Shown here piece by piece: positions 1 through 9,004 of a stretch of DNA of 64,000 bases (the stretch's first letter is position 1; each line of letters begins with the position of its first letter). Under the pieces are notes generated by a model. It was not told where the DNA came from, searched no databases, and was given only the letters and a program-made list of their open reading frames with translations. Where the stretch lies: positions 62,001-126,000 of the forward strand of contig JAUJEA010000007.1 in assembly GCA_030442035.1 (NCBI GenBank), written 5' to 3'. The stretch is from Splendidivirga corallicola (GTDB taxonomy: Bacteria > Bacteroidota > Bacteroidia > Cytophagales > Cyclobacteriaceae). A program made the translations under genes and the position numbers.

Positions 1-1742
1 TTGCTATCGATTCCATCCTGGACATGAAAATATTGTTTGATGGAATACCGCTGGATAAAATGTCCGTATCCATGACTATGAATGGTGCAGTGATCCCCAT
101 CCTGGCGCTTTACATAGTAGCGGCTGAAGAACAAGGTGTTAAACCTGAACAGTTGAGTGGTACCATTCAAAATGACATCCTGAAGGAGTTCATGGTAAGG
201 AATACATACATCTATCCACCTGCTCCATCCATGCGGATTATTGCCGATATTTTCAAATATACATCAAGGGAAATGCCTAAGTTCAACTCCATCAGTATCA
301 GTGGTTATCATATGCACGAGGCAGGTGCTCCCGCCGATATTGAGCTTGCTTATACCCTTGCTGATGGTTTGGAATATATTCAAACGGGGGTTAATGCAGG
401 AATGGATATTGACCAATTTGCTCCGAGGTTATCTTTTTTCTGGGCTATTGGCATGAATCATTTCATGGAAATAGCGAAACTGAGGGCAGGCAGAATGTTA
501 TGGGCCAAGATTGTCAATCAGTTTAATCCAAAGAATTTAAAGTCTTTAGCACTAAGAACACATTGCCAGACCTCGGGATGGAGTCTTACAGAACAAGATC
601 CTTTCAACAATGTGACCAGGACATGTGTAGAGGCCATGTCCGCAGTTTTAGGTCATACGCAATCACTACATACTAATGCATTGGATGAGGCCATAGCGCT
701 ACCCACCGATTTTTCAGCTAGAATTGCAAGGAATACTCAGCTATTTATTAAAGATGAAACAAAAGTTACCAAGGTAGTAGACCCCTGGGGTGGTTCCTAC
801 TATGTTGAATATTTAACTGATCAATTGACCAAAAGGGCCTGGGAGCTGATTGAAGAAGTGCAATCTCTTGGAGGAATGGCCAAAGCAATAGAAACCGGCA
901 TTCCCAAAATGCGCATTGAAGAAGCGGCAGCAAAAAAACAGGCACGCATAGATTCGGGAAAAGATACAATTGTAGGTGTTAACAAATATCAAACAGAGGA
1001 AAAAACTGAAATAGATTTATTGGAAGTGGACAACACTTCTGTAAGAAATGCTCAATTGGCAAGGCTAAAACAATTAAAGGAAGAAAGAGATCCTGAAGCT
1101 GTTGAAAGTGCCTTAAATGCGTTGACAGCATGTGCAGCGAGCGGTAAGGGCAATCTATTGGAACTCGCCATTGATGCAGCAAGAAAACGAGCAACCGTTG
1201 GTGAAATATCAAGTGCCATGGAAAAAGAATTCGGAAGACACAAAGCCACTATCAGATCCATTTCGGGGGTTTATTCAAGCGAAGCCTCCAATGATGAAAA
1301 GTTCAAAGCTGCCAAGGATTTAGCAGATAAGTTTGCTGAATTGGAAGGTAGAAGACCAAGGATCATGGTGGCTAAAATGGGACAGGATGGACATGACCGA
1401 GGTGCCAAAGTAATAGCCACCAGCTTTGCTGATCTCGGTTTTGATGTGGACATTGGTCCTTTGTTTCAAACACCTGAAGAAGTGGCTCAGCAAGCAGCTG
1501 AAAATGATGTCCATGTTATTGGGGCCTCAAGCCTGGCCGCGGGACATAAAACCCTGATACCACAACTCATTGCTGCGCTGAAAAAAATAGGCCGTGATGA
1601 CATCATGGTAATTGCCGGTGGGGTGATCCCTCCCCAGGATTATGATTTTTTATTTGAAGCCGGTGTTGGAGGTGTTTTTGGACCTGGAACTGTTATTGCC
1701 GAAGCTGCTGCTGATATACTAAAGAAGTTGATGCAACAATGA
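1..1742 (+). CDS. Methylmalonyl-CoA mutase large subunit, 5' truncated by window edge
   Basis: This enzyme interconverts (R)-methylmalonyl-CoA and succinyl-CoA with adenosylcobalamin, linking propionate metabolism to the TCA cycle. The frame is open from base 3, so the true start lies upstream; roughly 140 residues of the usual ~710 are missing. The visible part covers the substrate-binding TIM barrel ([11 protein letters not shown], then the region around [13 protein letters not shown]) and a linker. The C-terminal B12 domain carries the DxHxxG signature DGHDRG at 1386-1403, whose His ligates cobalt. Followed by convergent truA with a 55-bp gap. In Bacteroidota the small-subunit gene normally lies directly upstream, outside this window. 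Family assignment is secure. Confidence 0.96.
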   Translation, partial: AIDSILDMKILFDGIPLDKMSVSMTMNGAVIPILALYIVAAEEQGVKPEQLSGTIQNDILKEFMVRNTYIYPPAPSMRIIADIFKYTSREMPKFNSISISGYHMHEAGAPADIELAYTLADGLEYIQTGVNAGMDIDQFAPRLSFFWAIGMNHFMEIAKLRAGRMLWAKIVNQFNPKNLKSLALRTHCQTSGWSLTEQDPFNNVTRTCVEAMSAVLGHTQSLHTNALDEAIALPTDFSARIARNTQLFIKDETKVTKVVDPWGGSYYVEYLTDQLTKRAWELIEEVQSLGGMAKAIETGIPKMRIEEAAAKKQARIDSGKDTIVGVNKYQTEEKTEIDLLEVDNTSVRNAQLARLKQLKEERDPEAVESALNALTACAASGKGNLLELAIDAARKRATVGEISSAMEKEFGRHKATIRSISGVYSSEASNDEKFKAAKDLADKFAELEGRRPRIMVAKMGQDGHDRGAKVIATSFADLGFDVDIGPLFQTPEEVAQQAAENDVHVIGASSLAAGHKTLIPQLIAALKKIGRDDIMVIAGGVIPPQDYDFLFEAGVGGVFGPGTVIAEAAADILKKLMQQ

Positions 1743-1797
1743 TCTAGAGAAATTCTGGGGTAAATCTAAATTTAGAACCCGGTAAGACTCATCTCCT

Positions 1798-2568
1798 TCA
1801 AAGAAAAATCTCGTCGGGATATATTATTTCTGTTAAGAACAATCCCTGCGCAGGTGCTGCTCGACCAGCCTTCTTTCTGTCTTTGCTTGCTATGATCTGC
1901 TCAAAATCCTCCAGATTTATCTTTCCGGTACCTATATCCAGCAAGGTCCCAACGATTGCACGAACCATCCCCCGCAAAAAGCGGTTAGCTGAAATGTGAA
2001 AAATCAATCTTTCATTTCCTTCGTTGACCCACTCGGCTCTTTTGATATCACAGATAAAATTATTTACCTCTGTTTTTACCTTGCTGAAACATTGAAAGTC
2101 GTGTTGGCCAAGGAGTATTTCGGAGGTTTCATTCATCAATGAAATATTTAACTCCTTTGTAAAGTAATAGCTGGTTTCAAGTAAGAAAGGATCCTTGGCT
2201 TGGTGAATATGATATTCATAACTTCGAGATATGGCATCAAACCTGGCGCTTGCTTCAGATTTAACCTGTCTAATGGATCTGATACAAATATCCTTTGGTA
2301 ACAATGAATTAAGCTTGAATCGAAGCTTTTGAAAATCGATTTCCTTATCGAGATCTGCGTGAAGGTATTGCTGTGAAGCATGTACACCGGTATCGGTTCT
2401 CCCACTACCAATCGTTTCAATTTCCTTTCTAAAAATGGTTTGCAACGCTTCATGCATGACACCTTGCACGGTCACAGCGTTTTTCTGAACCTGCCAGCCA
2501 TGATAGTTTGTTCCTTTATAAGCAATCTCAAAAAATAATCTCACGGAATTATCTGAATCTGAAAACAA
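1798..2568 (-). CDS. truA: tRNA pseudouridine synthase A
   Basis: Isomerises uridines 38-40 in the tRNA anticodon stem. The family motif GRTDTGVHA holds the catalytic Asp, and YKGTNYHGWQ near the N-terminus and the conserved NRFLRGMVR segment are also present. The length of 256 residues is normal. The longest reading starts at a TTG (2568). A GTG eight codons later (2544), giving VRLFFEIAYKG, fits the usual TruA N-terminus equally well, and no clear ribosome site decides between them. Lies 17 bp downstream of the thiolase gene, so the two are probably co-transcribed. Confidence 0.95.
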   Translation of the reverse strand: MFSDSDNSVRLFFEIAYKGTNYHGWQVQKNAVTVQGVMHEALQTIFRKEIETIGSGRTDTGVHASQQYLHADLDKEIDFQKLRFKLNSLLPKDICIRSIRQVKSEASARFDAISRSYEYHIHQAKDPFLLETSYYFTKELNISLMNETSEILLGQHDFQCFSKVKTEVNNFICDIKRAEWVNEGNERLIFHISANRFLRGMVRAIVGTLLDIGTGKINLEDFEQIIASKDRKKAGRAAPAQGLFLTEIIYPDEIFL

Positions 2569-2585
2569 ATAGATAATTTATTGAA

Positions 2586-3788
2586 TTAAAGCTTTTCATA
2601 GACAACAGCAGCTCCCTGTCCTACTCCGATGCACATAGTAGCCAATCCATATTTCACGTTTTCTCTCTTTTGCATTTCATGGAGCAAAGTTGCTGAAATC
2701 CTGGTCCCGCTAGCTCCCAATGGATGCCCAAGCGCTATGGCTCCGCCATTCACATTGACAATTTCCGGGTTAAGATCCAAATCACGGATACAGGCAATGG
2801 ATTGAGAGGCAAAGGCTTCATTGAGTTCGACCAGATCAATATCCTTGACAGTCAGGCCAGCTCTTTTTAAAGCTTTTTGAGAAGCTGGCACTGGTCCAAC
2901 ACCCATGCAATCAGGAGTTACACCGGCTATTGCCATTGAAACCACTCTGGCCATGGGTTTTAAGTTTAATTCTTTGAGAATATCTTCATTTACAATCAAA
3001 GTAGCTGCAGCTCCATCATTTACACCAGACGAGTTAGCCGCTGTTACGGTACCATTGTCTATGAAAGCAGGTTTAAGGCTGGCAAGTTTCTCCATAGAAG
3101 AGAATCTTGGATGCTCATCGGTTTCGAAAGTAATTGGATCCGCCTTCCTCTGAGGTACTTTTACTGGCACAATTTCTTTTTGAAATCGATCTGCTTCCAT
3201 GGCATTTTTGCACTTCAATTGGGAATGGTAAGCAAATTCGTCTTGTTCCTCTCTGGAAATATTCCACTGGTTGGCCACATTTTCGGCAGTTTCACCCATC
3301 GTATATGGATAATACATCTTAGCCAGTTTTTTGTTAATGAACCTCCAACCAATGGTTGTATCATAAGTCTCCACCTTTCTGCTGAAAGGTGATTCAGCTT
3401 TGGCTGTAACAAAAGGAGCCCGGCTCATGCTTTCAACGCCACCTGCGATATAAGCCTGTCCTTCATTTAACATAAGAGCCCTTGACGCATCCATGATTGC
3501 CTGAAGGCCTGATGCACATAATCGATTGACAGTTACACCACCTGTTTCAATAGGCAGGCCTGCCATCAAACCTGCCATTCTTGCCACATTCCTGTTATCT
3601 TCACCGGCCTGGTTAGCCGCGCCAAAAACAACATCTTCCACTAAGGAGGTATCCATATCAGGATTCCTGGCTATGATCTCTTTGATCACATAGGCAGCCA
3701 GGTCATCAGGGCGCACTGAACTCAAAACCCCTCCAAACTTACCAATTGGTGTTCTCATAATATCTACAATATAAGCTGTCTTCATCAT
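2586..3788 (-). CDS. Acetyl-CoA acyltransferase (thiolase)
   Basis: Thiolase-family enzyme of 400 residues that cleaves 3-ketoacyl-CoA or condenses acetyl-CoA. All catalytic blocks are visible: NRLCASGLQA with nucleophile Cys91, NEAFASQ, the His block GGAIALGHPLGASG, and the C-terminal CIGVGQGAA Cys. The sequence fits the degradative/beta-ketoadipyl (FadA/PcaF) branch better than the short-chain AtoB type, but substrate length cannot be read from it. Upstream lies a 685-bp gene-free region with a perfect palindrome. With methylmalonyl-CoA mutase nearby and enoyl-CoA hydratase at 51 kb, acyl-CoA breakdown is plausible. Confidence 0.93.
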   Translation of the reverse strand: MMKTAYIVDIMRTPIGKFGGVLSSVRPDDLAAYVIKEIIARNPDMDTSLVEDVVFGAANQAGEDNRNVARMAGLMAGLPIETGGVTVNRLCASGLQAIMDASRALMLNEGQAYIAGGVESMSRAPFVTAKAESPFSRKVETYDTTIGWRFINKKLAKMYYPYTMGETAENVANQWNISREEQDEFAYHSQLKCKNAMEADRFQKEIVPVKVPQRKADPITFETDEHPRFSSMEKLASLKPAFIDNGTVTAANSSGVNDGAAATLIVNEDILKELNLKPMARVVSMAIAGVTPDCMGVGPVPASQKALKRAGLTVKDIDLVELNEAFASQSIACIRDLDLNPEIVNVNGGAIALGHPLGASGTRISATLLHEMQKRENVKYGLATMCIGVGQGAAVVYEKL

Positions 3789-4473
3789 TGAATATTTTCC
3801 TTGGTTTTATTTGTTTATCTTAAATGTCTGAATTTTGAAATCCGATAAGTGTTGAAGTATGGCTCACCCTATTAATATATTAATCACCATCCTTTAATCA
3901 TAATATTCCATTTCACTTCAACAGGCATTATCTGAAATATATATTTCAATGCCATTTAGTTTAGAAAAAATCGTAAAGCATTCAGATGTCAGGTCTCAGG
4001 TTTCAGCCTTAATGATGTTTTTTAGTCTGATAGAAGATTATCTATCAAATAACTGACTTAAAATGTTAAAGTTTAGTTATCAATCGTAATTTGTCATTCG
4101 AAATTCGTAATTTATTCATAATTCAAAACTCACCATGCTCTTCTACATATCTTTTTTGCGATGGAACGAGAGATTAATACCCGAAACCTAATACCTAAAG
4201 GCTTAACTCAATGGCGTCAATTTATATTTTTAATACAACAAAACTTTTATCTCATTAGCTAAACTCCTTATTCCCTAAAATTGGTTCATTCCAAAGCAAA
4301 TCAAAATCCTCAGTGCTCAAGGCACATTCTCTTCATTGTAAATATGGAAGCAATTTTCAAATAGGGAGATTTACCAGTTTTGATCAGGTTGGCATTTAAC
4401 AAATGATGACAAAGTCTGTTTTTTATTGTCAATAAATTCATAAAATTGCAGTGCAATTTAAATCAATCGAAAG
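3789..4473. other. 685-bp gene-free region between divergent thiolase and DUF4293 genes
   Basis: No ORF or RNA gene is apparent on either strand. Two structures stand out. A 16-bp perfect palindrome at 3933-3948 is framed by GGCATT (3924-3929) and AATGCC (3948-3953). Around 4085-4125 there is a low-complexity stretch with near-repeats of AATTCGTAATT and ATTCGAAATTC. It must contain promoters for both flanking genes, but I cannot place them confidently. Confidence 0.5.
3924..3953. promoter_or_regulatory. Palindrome upstream of thiolase gene, candidate operator
   Basis: TGAAATATATATTTCA at 3933-3948 is a perfect 16-bp inverted repeat about 145 bp upstream of the thiolase start. An outer arm pair (GGCATT/AATGCC) could extend it asymmetrically. 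It could be a dimeric-regulator site or a hairpin; its AT-rich core means chance is possible. Confidence 0.3.
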
Positions 4474-4968
4474 ATGTTACAAAGAATACAAACCATATTT
4501 CTCCTGGGCGTGGCCGTAGTTATGGTAGCCATGCTGTTTATGACAATATGGGAAAAAGGAAATCCCGATGAGGGTATAGCAAGTTTGACTGCCTTTAAAC
4601 TGACTTATATTCAAAATGATGCCATAACAGATGAAGGAACTCCTCAGATTGAGGCTACTACTAACACTTTTTATATAGCCATATTTGCCGTGTTGGCGAT
4701 CGTAACCTCTATCTATTCCATCTTTCGTTATACCAATCGGCTTACTCAAATTAAACTGGGAGCGCTCAATGCACTTTTACTTGCCGGATGTATGGGTTCA
4801 GCAGTGTATTTTGCTTTTCAAGGTGAAAAATTGCTACTTGAGAATATCCAGGGGCAATATAAAATGGGATTCTTTATGCCAGCCGCAGCGCTCGTCCTAA
4901 ACATGCTTGCTAACAGATTCATTAGAAGAGACGAAAAATTAGTAAGGTCGGTGGACAGGCTGAGATAG
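4474..4968 (+). CDS. DUF4293 family membrane protein
   Basis: Four-helix integral membrane protein of 164 residues with unknown function, restricted largely to Bacteroidota. The N-terminal MLQRIQTIFLLGV and the C-terminal DEKLVRSVDRLR are the hallmarks I recognise. Hydrophobic segments lie at about residues 7-25, 66-84, 93-113 and 130-148, with a soluble loop after helix 1. It ends 11 bp from the convergent HAD-phosphatase gene, with a short shared hairpin between them. Confidence 0.85.
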   Translation: MLQRIQTIFLLGVAVVMVAMLFMTIWEKGNPDEGIASLTAFKLTYIQNDAITDEGTPQIEATTNTFYIAIFAVLAIVTSIYSIFRYTNRLTQIKLGALNALLLAGCMGSAVYFAFQGEKLLLENIQGQYKMGFFMPAAALVLNMLANRFIRRDEKLVRSVDRLR

Positions 4969-4995
4969 ATCTAACGATCTCAGGCTTCACTATTT
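4960..4995. terminator. Weak hairpin between convergent stops
   Basis: CTGAGAT (4960-4966) pairs with ATCTCAG (4977-4983) over a 10-base loop, followed on the + strand by a T-rich stretch. It spans the stop codons of the DUF4293 and HAD genes and may terminate the + transcript. Only seven pairs, so tentative. Confidence 0.4.
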
Positions 4996-5789
4996 TTATT
5001 TTCAGGGCTAATGCGCTGAAATAAATCCTCAATTTTAAGTGCTCCAAGGTTATCAAAAATGAGACTAGGTTGATACGGATATTGCTTTAAATCTTCTTTT
5101 GAAGTATTACCACTCAGAACCAATATCGTATTAAATCCCAATTCAAAAGCTCCCTTTATGTCAGTTTCCATTGTATCACCGATCATAATGGTTTGGGCTG
5201 TGGATAAACCTAATTTCTTTCTCGCTGCACGCATCATAAAGGGACTTGGCTTACCAACAGAATAAGCCTTCTTTCCTGTAGCCCTTTCCAGACTTGCTAC
5301 CAGGGCACCACATCCCGGCCTGTAACCTTTGGATGTGGGACAGGTTTCATCCATGTTGGTTGCAATCAAATGTGCTCCATTGAGAATCATATTTTGAGCA
5401 ATTTCCAGACTTTCATAGTTCAGGGTTCTTCCTTCCCCGACAATAACGAAATCCGGATCATGCGTGGTAATACCATAATCTGCATCATGAAGGGCTGTGA
5501 GAATTCCCCCTTCGCCAATCACATAGGCTGTTCCCTCAGGGTTGCATAATTTTAAAAAATCCACTGTGGCCATGGCGCACGTGTAAAAATGTTCCACACC
5601 AACAGCGAGTCCGAATTTTTTAAGTTTAACTTTAAGATCCTTTGGAGTCGGAGAGCTATTATTTGTTAAAAAAAGAAAAGGAATTTTCTTTTCAATAAGA
5701 TTGGAGATAAACGTTTGCGCGCCTTCTATCAATTTCTCTCCTCTGTATAAAACGCCGTCCATATCCAGTAGAAAACCATAATTACTCAT
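4980..5789 (-). CDS. HAD-IIA family sugar/nucleotide phosphatase, NagD-like
   Basis: Haloacid dehalogenase phosphatase of 269 residues. Motif I is DMDGVLYRG near residue 9 (nucleophile Asp, then acid/base Asp), motif II LTNNSS, motif III in GKPSPFM, and motif IV GDTMETDIKGA for Mg2+. The large cap inserted between motifs II and III is the type IIA cap typical of NagD/AraL proteins, which dephosphorylate nucleoside monophosphates, sugar phosphates or phosphoglycolate. The actual substrate cannot be deduced. Monocistronic by layout, with 370 bp of gene-free DNA upstream. Confidence 0.9.
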   Translation of the reverse strand: MSNYGFLLDMDGVLYRGEKLIEGAQTFISNLIEKKIPFLFLTNNSSPTPKDLKVKLKKFGLAVGVEHFYTCAMATVDFLKLCNPEGTAYVIGEGGILTALHDADYGITTHDPDFVIVGEGRTLNYESLEIAQNMILNGAHLIATNMDETCPTSKGYRPGCGALVASLERATGKKAYSVGKPSPFMMRAARKKLGLSTAQTIMIGDTMETDIKGAFELGFNTILVLSGNTSKEDLKQYPYQPSLIFDNLGALKIEDLFQRISPENKNSEA

Positions 5790-6159
5790 GATATTGGGTT
5801 TGTTAGATTTTTATTACTCAATTTTACAATCAGAACAAATAAAATGGTTATTCTATAAAATATTAATAAAAAAACTTAAGATTAGTTACATATCATTTAA
5901 CAATAAGTACACTTCATTGTGACATACGAAAAGCTCATTGCAAAATATGCTACTATTTGAAGGTTAATTAATTTTTTTTCATAAAACCATTTAAAAAACA
6001 TCACAAATTAAAAATATGGAAATCACTTTTTGATCCTGTATTTAACTCAGGATCATTGTAGTATTAATATGTAATGTTTGCGGCAAAATACTACTTTTTT
6101 GTAGCGCAGGAAAATATGATTTTTTTCAACTAAAAAAGTGGCTTTCTATGATCACAGGA
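5790..6159. other. 370-bp AT-rich gene-free region
   Basis: Separates the uracil-DNA glycosylase homologue and the NagD-like gene, both on the minus strand. I see no ORF or RNA gene. One perfect 7-bp inverted repeat, GATCCTG (6032-6038) with CAGGATC (6048-6054), has no T-tract on either strand and so is not an obvious terminator. The region must hold the NagD-like gene's promoter. Confidence 0.5.
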
Positions 6160-6747
6160 CTATTCGAATAATAGCAATTTAATCCTTTGTTGTAAAAATG
6201 GGACCACTTCCTCTTCAAACCAACCATTTTTCTTCAGCCAGATTTGATTTCTCGGAGAAGGGTGCACCAATGGAAGATATTCAGGTAAATATTCTTCGAA
6301 AGCTTTGACAGTTTCTGTTAAAGTTTCTTTTCTTCTATCTCCCAGATAATATGCTTGTGCATAGGCCCCGATCAATAGTGTGAGTTGAATTTCCGGAGCT
6401 TTATTGAGCAATGGTTTATGCCATAATGGAGCACATTCTGGCCTTGGTGGCAAATCGCCGGATTTCCCTTTACCCGGATAGCAAAATCCCATTGGGACGA
6501 TAGCAATCTTGGTAGCATCGTAAAAGATCTCAGGGTCAACTCCCATCCATTCTCTTAATCTTCTACCACTGGCATCATCCCATGGCACACCACTGGCATG
6601 GACCTTTGTACCAGGTGCCTGTCCGATAATATTAATCCGGGCTGTTTCCTTAATCCGAAAAACAGGATTCGGCCCCAGAGGTAAATCTTTTTTACAAACC
6701 TCACAGGCTCTTATTTCTTTGCTTAAACGTTCCAATTCATTGTTCAT
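6160..6747 (-). CDS. Uracil-DNA glycosylase family protein
   Basis: Member (195 residues) of the uracil-DNA glycosylase superfamily, which excises uracil from DNA. Motif A is GQAPGTKVHASGVPWDD (about residues 42-58) and motif B is HPSPRN near the C-terminus. An N-terminal CEVC pair may bind a metal or cluster, but it is not the complete four-Cys set of family 4 enzymes. It belongs to a recognisable group of ~190-residue UDG-fold proteins with the RLREWMG and MGFCYPG segments. Activity of this group is less certain than that of Ung. Divergent from htpG. Confidence 0.85.
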   Translation of the reverse strand: MNNELERLSKEIRACEVCKKDLPLGPNPVFRIKETARINIIGQAPGTKVHASGVPWDDASGRRLREWMGVDPEIFYDATKIAIVPMGFCYPGKGKSGDLPPRPECAPLWHKPLLNKAPEIQLTLLIGAYAQAYYLGDRRKETLTETVKAFEEYLPEYLPLVHPSPRNQIWLKKNGWFEEEVVPFLQQRIKLLLFE

Positions 6748-6853
6748 GGAATTCTAAAATAGTCATTTAGCTTAGAATTGCTATTCATTTTAAGGAGAGA
6801 TAATCAGTAATGTTGTTCCCAAGACAAATTGGTTGAGACAAGTACCAGTGAAT

Positions 6854-6895
6854 TGACAAAAAAGCATTGAAATTATGACAACCTGTCACTTTGTC
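6854..6895 (+). promoter_or_regulatory. Cluster of TGACA/TGTCA boxes upstream of htpG
   Basis: TGACA occurs at 6854-6858 and 6876-6880, TGTCA at 6884-6888 and TGTC at 6892-6895. The middle pair forms an inverted repeat TGACA-ACC-TGTCA, and CTGTCACTTTGTC lies 75 bp before the htpG start. This is a reasonable candidate for a stress-response promoter or operator; no matching sigma or repressor assignment is claimed. Confidence 0.4.
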
Positions 6896-6970
6896 TAAAT
6901 TATTTGCATATGGAATGAAATTTGACCAATGCCATTTTTGAAAACATTGCTCACAAAAAAATTATAGCAC

Positions 6971-8860
6971 ATGGAAGAGAAAGGTACTATTTCCATACAT
7001 ACCGAGAATATATTTCCAATCATTAAGAAATTCCTTTATTCAGATCATGAAATCTTTTTGCGGGAGTTGGTCTCAAATGCTGTAGACGCTTCTCAAAAAA
7101 TAAAAAGATTATCGTCATTGGGAGAGTTCAAAGGTGAACTTGGAGACATTCGTGTTGAGGTCGAATTTGATGAAAAGAAGAAAACCATCACAATTCGTGA
7201 CAAAGGTATTGGTATGTCTGCCGACGAAATCAAAAAATACATTAATCAAATTGCATTCTCAGGTGCGACGGAATTTGTGGAAAAGTTCAAGGATGCCAAG
7301 GATGCCAATGAGATTATAGGAAAATTTGGCTTAGGTTTCTATTCAGCCTTTATGGTGGCAAGTAAAGTAGAGATCCATACTAAATCTTATCGTGATGAGA
7401 ACGAAGCCGCTAAATGGGTTTGCGATGGCAGTACGGAATTTGAAATCACTAAAGGAGATAAGAAGGAAAGAGGGACCGATATAGTTCTTCATATAAATGA
7501 TGATTCCAAGGAGTTTCTTGACCGATCCAGATTACAAGGCATTCTGGACAAATATTGTAAGTTCTTACCCGTTGAAATCAAATTTGGGACCACCGAGGAG
7601 AGTGTTCCCGATGGAGAAGATAAGGATGGGAACCCTCAATATAAGACGGTTACCAAAGATAATATTATCAACAATACCAAGCCACTCTGGTCAATTGCAC
7701 CTTCGGAACTAAAAGATGAAGACTATCTGAAATTCTATAAAGAGCTCTACCCATTTTCGGAAGATCCACTCTTTTGGATCCATTTGAATGTGGATTATCC
7801 TTTTAACCTCACGGGTATTCTATACTTTCCGAAGGTCAAGAATGATTTTGAAGTTCAGAAAAACAAGATCCAGCTATATTCAAGACAAGTATTTATTACC
7901 GACGAGGTAAAGGATGTGGTTCCTGAGTTTTTAATGTTGTTGCACGGAGTAATTGATTCTCCTGATATTCCATTAAATGTTTCCAGGAGTTTCCTGCAAT
8001 CGGATAGTAATGTTAAAAAGATCAATGCCCATATTACAAAGAAGGTAGCGGATAAACTCAATGAGTTATTCAAGAAGGACAGGAAATCGTATGAAGAAAA
8101 ATGGGATCATATTGGCATATTTGTGAAATATGGAATGATCAGCGAAGAGAAGTTCCACGAAAAAGCCAAAGATTTTGCTTTACTAAAAAACAGTGAAAAC
8201 AAATTCTTCACTTTAGAAGAGTATAAGAAACATGTTGAGCCCAACCAGACCGATAAGGATAAAAATATCGTTTACATATATTCAACGGATCCTGGTAAAC
8301 AAGACGCCTACATTCAAACAGCTAAAAAACGGTCGTACGATGTATTGACCATGGATGGGGTGATTGACAACCACTTTATTAATACACTTGAACAAAAGCT
8401 TGAGAAAACAAGCTTGAAACGTGTCGATGCGGATATTATTGACAAGCTCATCGATAAAGATGAAAAACAAGAAAGTGTTTTATCTGACACTGAAAAAGAT
8501 AAGTTGAAAGTGGTGTTTGAAAAGGCCATTGATAAAAAGGATGTAATCTTAAACCTCGATTCACTGGCCCCGGATGAGTTACCGGTTACCGTTACGATGC
8601 CTGAATTCATGAGAAGGATGAAGGACATGGCGGCCATGGGAGGTGGAATGGGTATGATGGGTAATATGCCTGAAAACTACAATGTAACGGTCAATACCAA
8701 TCATCCTATTGCGAGCAAAATCCTCAAGGCCAAGAAAGAGGAAAACAAACAAAAACTCGCTAAACAGGCCTATGATCTGGCCATGTTGTCTCAAGGCTTG
8801 TTAAGTGGTTCGGACTTGACAAATTTCATTAATAGAAGTATCGAATTAGTCTCAGAATAA
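6971..8860 (+). CDS. htpG: Molecular chaperone HtpG (Hsp90)
   Basis: ATP-dependent cytosolic chaperone of the Hsp90 family, 629 residues. The GHKL ATPase motifs are intact: ELVSNAVDAS with the catalytic Glu, DKGIGM, and the lid GKFGLGFYSAFMV. The middle domain contains the conserved DSPDIPLNVSRSFLQ segment with the Arg that contacts ATP. A Met/Gly-rich stretch (MAAMGGGMGMMGN, nt 8626-8664) lies in the C-terminal dimerisation part, as in other Bacteroidota HtpGs. Own promoter region with TGACA boxes upstream, own terminator downstream. Confidence 0.98.
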   Translation: MEEKGTISIHTENIFPIIKKFLYSDHEIFLRELVSNAVDASQKIKRLSSLGEFKGELGDIRVEVEFDEKKKTITIRDKGIGMSADEIKKYINQIAFSGATEFVEKFKDAKDANEIIGKFGLGFYSAFMVASKVEIHTKSYRDENEAAKWVCDGSTEFEITKGDKKERGTDIVLHINDDSKEFLDRSRLQGILDKYCKFLPVEIKFGTTEESVPDGEDKDGNPQYKTVTKDNIINNTKPLWSIAPSELKDEDYLKFYKELYPFSEDPLFWIHLNVDYPFNLTGILYFPKVKNDFEVQKNKIQLYSRQVFITDEVKDVVPEFLMLLHGVIDSPDIPLNVSRSFLQSDSNVKKINAHITKKVADKLNELFKKDRKSYEEKWDHIGIFVKYGMISEEKFHEKAKDFALLKNSENKFFTLEEYKKHVEPNQTDKDKNIVYIYSTDPGKQDAYIQTAKKRSYDVLTMDGVIDNHFINTLEQKLEKTSLKRVDADIIDKLIDKDEKQESVLSDTEKDKLKVVFEKAIDKKDVILNLDSLAPDELPVTVTMPEFMRRMKDMAAMGGGMGMMGNMPENYNVTVNTNHPIASKILKAKKEENKQKLAKQAYDLAMLSQGLLSGSDLTNFINRSIELVSE

Positions 8861-8868
8861 AATCAAGT

Positions 8869-8903
8869 GGCAGTATCAAAATTATTTGGTACTGCCTACT
8901 TTT
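8869..8903 (+). terminator. htpG terminator
   Basis: GGCAGTATCAAA (8869-8880) pairs with TTTGGTACTGCC (8885-8896): twelve pairs including one G-U, loop of four, followed by TACTTTT. It starts nine bases after the htpG stop codon. Confidence 0.75.
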
Positions 8904-9004
8904 AAAGGTCAAAAATCTCCTCTTCATCAACCAGAATGCCTCATTTGCTCGTAAAAATAAAAAGACTCATATTTACGTTTATATAAAAAATCGTAGCATC
9001 ACCC

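Noticed and set aside
1757-1780. Palindrome TCTAAATTTAGA with flanking GGGT/ACCC between the mutase and truA genes as terminator
   Set aside because: A three-base bulge is needed and no T-tract follows, so it is too weak to list as a terminator.
6032-6054. GATCCTG/CAGGATC inverted repeat as terminator
   Set aside because: Neither strand has a T-tract after the stem, and no gene ends nearby.
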